Origin: Tenodera sinensis
Taxonomy: Eukaryota; Arthropoda; Insecta; Mantodea; Mantidae
Direction of reading: 5' to 3'
Assembly (NCBI GenBank): GCA_030765045.1
Contig: CM060967.1
Span: 18,246,284-18,310,283, forward strand
DNA: 64,000 nt
Below the pieces are notes generated by a model, which worked only from the letters and a program-made list of their open reading frames with translations, made no database searches and was not told the origin of the DNA. This document shows positions 58,451 through 64,000 of this stretch, one piece after another. The first letter of the stretch is position 1, and each line of letters opens with the position of its first letter. Both the position numbers and the translations under genes were made by a program.

Positions 58451-59304
58451 ATTTGCTACCCCCTCCCCCCTCCCAACTTGCAATACATATATTACTTAAA
58501 TTTTCACAACATAGGGAATGGTTTCACTAGTTTGGATACTTAAGTATGAGTGGCAAGCACCATAAGTGAGGTTATTAAAATTTAATTAGGAACATCTTAA
58601 TAGAAAGAACTTGCACTAAAGAGGCATCACCCCATATTAGATGTCAAAACATATGCTGTTTAAATAACAAGAGGCTTCCTCCTTGCCCTGTCATTTGCAA
58701 ACAAGTTTGAGTTCGTTATAGTCCATTTTCACTGTTAAGTCATATTCAATTGCAAGAACACCAAGATAACTAAGACGATCCTTCACTTGTGATGTTCTTA
58801 AATAATTATTTATGCGTCTTAGAGCAGAAAATGATTTCTCAGTTGAGCAGTTGGAAGCAGGAGTGCTCAAGTATATTTGTAGAGCTATGTTTAAGTTTGG
58901 GTAAACACTCTCTAGACAGTTACCTTACAGCTGTGTAGGAGAGTGCGTCGCATTTTCATTCTTTTCTATGTAACTTCTGAAGTGTAAGCATTCAAGTACA
59001 AATGCTGAATCTTCAAGATCCGAACTGTAGACTTTCTGAACTCTGGATGATGCTTCCTGAATTTCAAGTGGACTAAGCATCTTCAGATTTGTCAAAAACA
59101 TAAATGGTTCACTGAATTCCTTGTAGGAAGAAACTCTGTTGTTCAGTTCTTCGATCAGTTTATCCAGAATCAAAAGGAACTTGATGTTTCATGTCTATGC
59201 TCTTTTTCTGGTGCAGCTTTCCAGTAATTTTGCCGCCCCCTAAAATGTGCCGCCCTGGGCAGTTGCCCGGTTTGCCCTTACGTAAATACGGCCCTGGGTA
59301 TAAG
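58375..59304 (-). mobile_element. hAT transposon, internally deleted, 8-bp TSD
   Basis: GGTATAAG at 58375-58382 and 59297-59304 is a perfect 8-bp duplication, the hAT hallmark. The ends are inverted: CAGGCCCGAATTTA at 58383 and, read from the right, CAGGGCCGTATTTA. The 914-bp body keeps only the C-terminal part of a transposase on the minus strand. The element is non-autonomous; a full hAT of this kind would be 2-4 kb. A 31-base A run (58419-58449) lies near the left end. Confidence 0.93.
58691..59173 (-). pseudogene. hAT transposase C-terminal fragment
   Basis: The minus-strand frame contains the hAT dimerization region: VYPNLNIALQIYLSTPASNC, then STEKSFSALRRINNYLRTS and VKDRLSYLGVLAIEYDL, stop at 58691-58693. 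The family consensus has ERSFS.LRRIK.YLR and RL..L..L.IE here. Upstream, in the same frame, about 80 residues (FLTNLKMLSPLEIQEASS) belong to the insertion/RNase H-like region. A TAA at 58925-58927 interrupts the frame. The N-terminal zinc finger and the catalytic Asp residues are deleted, so the protein is inactive. Similar to ZMYM1-like/TTF-type hAT proteins, by recollection. Confidence 0.85.
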
Positions 59305-59681
59305 TAAAGATAAAGGATTATTCCGGAACAGCGCGAACACCATCCTGAGTTATAAACATTAAGTGTCAAGCGCTACCTACATTTTCGGCAACGGCAGGTG
59401 ACGGGCAATGAAAGTGCAAAGATAGGGCTTCAACCTGCGGGTAAACACACTGCTGGTTTCTCTTCAATGGATCAAATTATGTCTTCTCGAATAAACCAAC
59501 AGAAGACTATCATCTTCTCTTAACGCACTATTAGTGACATTTTCTCCACCGATGTAAACAACGATATTTTCCGAAAGTGTTAACATTTCGCTAAAAGGAA
59601 TATCATATCGTTCAACCACTGCATATTATGAATCGCTTGAGGAATTCTCGACGTGGGTGTGCGCAAACAATTTAATAAAAA
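59305..59681. other. no recognisable feature
   Basis: No supported feature. Confidence 0.4.
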
Positions 59682-60095
59682 AATATCCAAATTGAGGAGT
59701 CCAGGAGTGAGTACGAGTCGCCTGGGTTAACCCAGGCGGATGGTAAGGTGGCCACGGTACCTATCCGTTTAATTACGGATTTACCCGTGAGGTGGTATAG
59801 GTTTGTCTAGGTTTACAAGCTTTGGTGTTTTTATGTGTCTGATGGTGCAGGTTGGGTTCCTGTGTTGTCACTGGCGGCGGGATGTGTCAGATCTTCGCCA
59901 TCCAAGCGACCATTGCCCTACTGTTTACTTCGTCGGCCGCTTGTGGAACCGTCGAGCAATGCAGTGCCAGTGACAGGAAACCGAGAGGAATAGGCGACAG
60001 GTGTGGTGGTGCCAAGTGTAGTTACATTTGGCGGTTGGTGAAGGGATAGCGGTACTTACCAGCCAAGGGCGTCCTTGGGTAATATCCAAATTGAG
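59682..60095 (+). mobile_element. 384-bp retroposed insert with 15-bp TSD
   Basis: AATATCCAAATTGAG at 59682-59696 and 60081-60095 brackets 59697-60080. The insert is GC-richer than its surroundings. It begins with a perfect 20-base palindrome, CGCCTGGGTTAACCCAGGCG (59719-59738), and ends with a hairpin CCAAGG/CCTTGG near 60063-60078, as at the 3' end of some LINEs and SINEs. A 65-codon frame inside has no known domain. It may be a 5'-UTR-plus-3'-end LINE deletion derivative or a new short retroposon; the orientation is inferred from the 3' hairpin. Confidence 0.8.
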
Positions 60096-60603
60096 TTCTC
60101 CACCGTCATTGATATAATTTTATGTGCTCTAACCATGTGTAGATGGTTGTCAGTCAACTTCACCACACGTGTTATGCTTATAACTGATACTCGCTTCAAA
60201 AGCATAACTCAAAATAGGCACATTATTTGGTTATATCTCCTGATTACTATTAATTCCTAATTATTTCATAACTATTACAAGGCACATCACCAGAAGGCGC
60301 ACTATACTGTATAACTTTACCTGTGCTGTCATCCATGAATTTTTACTCAAAGTTGAGAAGGAACAAGCTACACTATTGCCATATCTAAGAACTAGTGGGG
60401 AAAATGCGTTCTATAGGGGATATTTGCAACCAAAACGTTCATTTCAATCTCCCTTTTCCGCCATATTCTGTATTTCGTGTGGAGTAATTCTGGAAGTGGT
60501 AAAAATGGTTACTTTTAAGTTCCATTTGCTCTTGTTGTAGTAACAATGAAATACTAATTTCCAACTAACCGCTGCAAACTCTCAAAGATATGAAATTCGT
60601 GTA
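60096..60603. other. no recognisable feature
   Basis: No supported feature. Confidence 0.4.
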
Positions 60604-60655
60604 GTGTTGGGCAATCGAATTATTCGATAGTGGCAAACAAACGAATTATTCGGTA
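60604..60655 (+). mobile_element. hAT-like MITE end candidate
   Basis: TAGTGTTGGGCAATCGAA followed by the hairpin ATCGAATTATTCGAT resembles the terminus of hAT-type MITEs. I found no matching right end downstream, so the call is weak. Confidence 0.3.
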
Positions 60656-62004
60656 GTTTCCGTCAGTATTCGTCGTTTCATTCGCTTTACCATTATACTT
60701 GTCGTGTTTCAATACGCCAGTAGCTTTCATTCGTTTATCCAAACAATAAGACTCGAGAAATATAAACTCCTGTCATTTAGCATACTATCTATAAAACAGT
60801 GAACATCGCAATTTCCCTTGGGAGTAATTTTAACACCATTGACCAATAAACAGCGAATGCTGACATCTAACGGGAAATTTTCAAACCGCTAAGTGTATGG
60901 TGGAGTGTGTTATGTAATTGTCGATAATTAATCTGATGACTCAGAGTTAACGTAAGTTTTTACTCACAAAATATCAGTTTGATGTGCGGCGCAACAAAGT
61001 TTAAGACTCTGTGCGGGAGTAAGTTGGGTTGTTAATGAAAGGATAAACAGATAGTATTTTCTGAAGAGAATAAACTCAAATGCCTACGCTGTACCAAATT
61101 CCAATAGCTAATTTTAAATTAAACTATGAAGCTTACAACTCGTTTACTGAGAGCGAATTCCGATTTTTCAGCCGATTGTACAAACTTTTTGTTATAGTAT
61201 ACATAGCAATGCAATTCAGTAAACGCCTCCGATAAAATGAAGCTTTCATATGAACACGCTAACATCACCTTAAAATAAAATGGCGGATTCTTGTATTTAG
61301 AGCCGGGGTTGGCTACAACAAATTATAGGCAGGCATTATCCACCATGAAGCCTTACAGTAAAAACGCACATATAGTTAAATAATGGTTTATCTAAAGTCT
61401 TATAGGTCTTAAATAACATGCGTAATCACTTTTACTGTTTAGGTAATGTTAAAACGCCTAGTGAAGGATTAAAACTGTCTTAAAAGGCTAAATTACGCAC
61501 GAAAAGTCGCAAAGTGGCAATGGCATAGCGCTTGGCATAGAAGTTCTCAGTTGAACTCGCAATGTGTTTTCAGCTAAGCCTCCAAGTAGCTGAAAAGTTA
61601 CGACTGTGCCTGTGCGCTCACCACAGGGACATGGGTTCGCGTCTCCACATTGTAGAATTGTTTTACGCTCATCAAAACTTGGAAACCGAATTCACAGTAA
61701 TCTAATTTCAAAATACCTGAGGGTTTAGGACATTATAATTTTTTGTCTGCATTTTGTAATAGAATAGTTATGATGACTTGTGCCCCATTGCAGTGGCATG
61801 ATGCATTCTCTATGCGCATGGAGTAGTATGTTGATACGCTTTGGATCGACGAGAAGCAAAAGCCAATGCACAAGCAGCTAAGCATATATATGGTATATCC
61901 TAATAGACAAAAACAATACCGTAAACTGGAAATAAAACAATTCCGAATTAAAATAACAGCTTTAAACATAATTCACAAACCAATGTTTTTGTGAATATTA
62001 CCTG
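60656..62004. other. mostly no recognisable feature
   Basis: A B-box-like GGGTTCGCGTCTCC at about 61631 could belong to a SINE remnant. No gene is supported. Confidence 0.35.
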
Positions 62005-62110
62005 CTAAAAAACAGCACACGTAGGGGATTCGAACCACCTCTACAGGATACCGATTACTTTACGAATGATCCGCTCGTTACGAACGCGCCACTTAGAAAC
62101 TTGAGAGATA
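62005..62110 (-). repeat. tRNA-headed SINE fragment, minus strand
   Basis: Perfect minus-strand B box GGTTCGAATCCC (plus 62025-62036) with an upstream AGTGGCGCGTTCGTAACG A-box-like region. The spacer is longer than in a tRNA and the acceptor stem does not close. Confidence 0.5.
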
Positions 62111-62731
62111 AGCCATGTGTGTTTGGAGAACCTTAATGAGCGGCTCTACCCCACTCCACTCCTTCACTCGTACGGACAGACAGTCAGTATCCATTGATCG
62201 GCACAAGCTAGCGATTTCACCTTGCTTTTGTAAATCAAACACAATGCAGATGTCACCAAACCGCTACTGCAACACACTGCACAGCTAGGGGTTAAAGACA
62301 GGTAAACCCACACTCCCCTCTTTTACAAATGTTGGACATCGCTAACCTAGCAAAAGGATCGATGTTTTCGTGTCAGAGTATAAAACGCGGATTGCATAAA
62401 ACTGGGCAATAAGGAGCAGCTGGTATAATTCCATTAATGTCTAGCAATACAAGCTTTCTCCATTATCTAACTGAATCCATACTTAGTGGTGTAATTGTAT
62501 TTGTGCGCAAAAGCTGAATAGGTGTAGAGGAAAATGTGGTAATTTCGTGTTTATTACACTGCAGTGAGAGAAATGTCTTCTATTACATGGCAGGTAAGTA
62601 ATTTATTCAATGGATGAAAGTTTAAAGTGGTGTGTTCACCAATGTACGGCCCTTTGTGGTAACAATAATAATTGTAAGGCAGTTCATGAAGTCTATACTA
62701 ATGTTAGGAGAGGAAATGTGTGGAGTGTGTC
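62111..62731. other. no recognisable feature
   Basis: No supported feature. Confidence 0.4.

Positions 62732-62788
<57 letters not shown>
62732..62788. repeat. (GA)n microsatellite
   Basis: About 28 GA units with one AAA interruption; just outside, not inside, a family A copy. Confidence 0.95.
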
Positions 62789-62792
<4 letters not shown>

Positions 62793-62816
62793 TTTGAAAC
62801 TCCGTTCTCCTTGAAA

Positions 62817-63122
62817 GATATGTTGCACTCACATGGCTTTCTCTACTCTTGTACTAACCATTGTTACAAATTCTTATTCCTATATCTTCTTCGTGTTAGT
62901 TGAGATAAACATTTGTACAAATTATCTTATTGCTTATTTCCTTGTAGGTACAAGGGGAATATTGGAATACAGTAGGTTTTGAGCGATAGTGAAATCTTTT
63001 AAAGCTTTGAGATTCCGTTCTCTTTGCACACTTAACATATAAAAAAATGAACAACGATGTTCCATTTCACGAAAAGTTTTAAGTTTTCCGAAACTCGCCC
63101 ACATAACAAGGAATATCTCCAA
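62817..63122 (+). repeat. family A partial copy, forward
   Basis: ATGTTGCACTCACATGGC, TTTCTCTACTCTTGTAC, AATTATCTTATTGCTTATTT, ATTCCGTTCTCTTTGCAC, to CACATAACAAGGAATATCTC, where it breaks off. Confidence 0.85.
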
Positions 63123-63903
63123 GTTCTGGCATCTTGATCTAAGATCGACTCAGGTGAATTTTTTCTAGTTAAATTGATTGAACTTAGATCAGCAGAATTG
63201 CAGAGGAATTAAATACTACAGCTCTAAATAAAATAATAAAATGGTAAGTTATACATTTTTGTAGTTATTTGGATAACAGGAGCATTGTTTTAAATAACTG
63301 TTAAAAACAAAATTTTACAGACAATAACTTAATTAGTGCTAACCTAAAATTTGTTTTTCACAAATGGTAAGATGTAAGATTATTGTGCTGGTCGCTTACT
63401 TCTAGAAATATGAAACAGTGAAATGAGTTTGAGGTTGCGTTCTTCAATTTAGCGAAAATGTGTTGGACTTCTATATGCTTTGATTCAATAATTTGTCAAA
63501 TGCACAAATAGAAACGAGTAGTAAGGTAATAATGTAATAATTCCATGCAGTTTCTCTTTCTCTTTGAGAAACTGAAATTACATCCGCTTTTTTTTTCTTT
63601 TGGATTCTAATATGTTTATACTTCTCAATTGCAATATGCAGCAATTTTTTTTTTCTTTCGTGGATGAAATTTGACGATCTGCCTTGTTTTACGAGTTTGC
63701 CAAACGTTATATTAGAACTAAGATCAAAGTTGAATTGAGACTTGATGATCTTAGATCAGTTTTACTCAATAGGATTCTACAGTGTTCTCAGTTCATATTG
63801 TCAATTTGGATTAAATCTGATCTTCAGTCAGAGATATTTCTGGAATTGGAGTTAAATAACTACAGGCATTCATTAAGTATTTCCCTTGAAACGGTATTAA
63901 TCT
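63123..63903. other. no recognisable feature
   Basis: AT-rich with TTTTTTTCTTT runs; no supported feature. Confidence 0.4.
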
Positions 63904-64000
63904 ATTTAACAAATGGGCGGCATCGTATCCCATTGGTTAGACCGCTGGATTACCCCCAAGGCGACATGGTCTGGATTCTGGCAGCTATAAGTGGGAATTG
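63904..64000 (+). repeat. tRNA-headed SINE start, cut by window edge
   Basis: CCCATTGGTTAGACCGCTGG is a fair A-box region, and GGTCTGGATTCTGG about 30 bases on is a degenerate B box. The body runs off the window. Confidence 0.45.

Overview
This window looks like intergenic or intronic DNA from a large, AT-rich, repeat-dense animal genome. I found no host gene with a convincing multi-exon structure, no rRNA gene and no intact tRNA gene. The mobile elements point to an arthropod, most likely an insect: Jockey/CR1-like non-LTR retrotransposons, a Penelope-like element with a hammerhead ribozyme, a hAT transposon with a BED/ZMYM-like C-terminal domain, Gypsy-type solo LTRs, many tRNA-headed SINEs and long microsatellites. 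A polyneopteran insect (cockroach, termite or stick insect) is possible from the style of the SINEs, but that is a weak inference.

Layout. 1-9 kb: a foldback MITE (1437-1744), SINE fragments, and a 5'-truncated LINE with an 11-bp target-site duplication (6645-7734). 9-25 kb: a minus-strand LTR, SINEs, a better preserved LTR with a CRE-like site and TATA box (15586 onward), several copies of an unclassified repeat that I call family A, a degenerate RT fragment (18188-18460), and a 265-bp inverted repeat enclosing 2.9 kb (19951-23353). 25-31 kb: a LINE with a 5' inversion and a 13-bp target-site duplication, then a perfect 1.33-kb (ATAC)n array inside a family A copy. 31-49 kb: mostly family A, its relative family B, SINEs, a candidate host exon at 40527-40759, and a 0.5-kb polypyrimidine tract. 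49.5-51.9 kb: a nearly complete Penelope-like element (reverse transcriptase plus GIY-YIG endonuclease) with one frameshift and one nonsense codon, a 3' hammerhead ribozyme and a 12-bp target-site duplication. 52.9-53.9 kb: an (ATT)n array. 54-64 kb: family A, a hAT element with an 8-bp duplication, a 384-bp retroposed insert with a 15-bp duplication, and SINE fragments.

How the parts relate. The window is a record of nested insertions and not a gene cluster. Family A serves as a landing pad: a SINE, a 71-bp tRNA-like insert and several microsatellites lie inside its copies, and the uninterrupted copies show what was inserted. The most striking pattern is that different family A copies carry different expanded microsatellites (CA, CG/CA, GT, CT, ATAC) at the same internal position. 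Long open frames inside simple repeats are artefacts and are not annotated as genes. Coordinates of repeat edges are read by eye and may be off by a few bases; edges of diverged copies may be off by tens.
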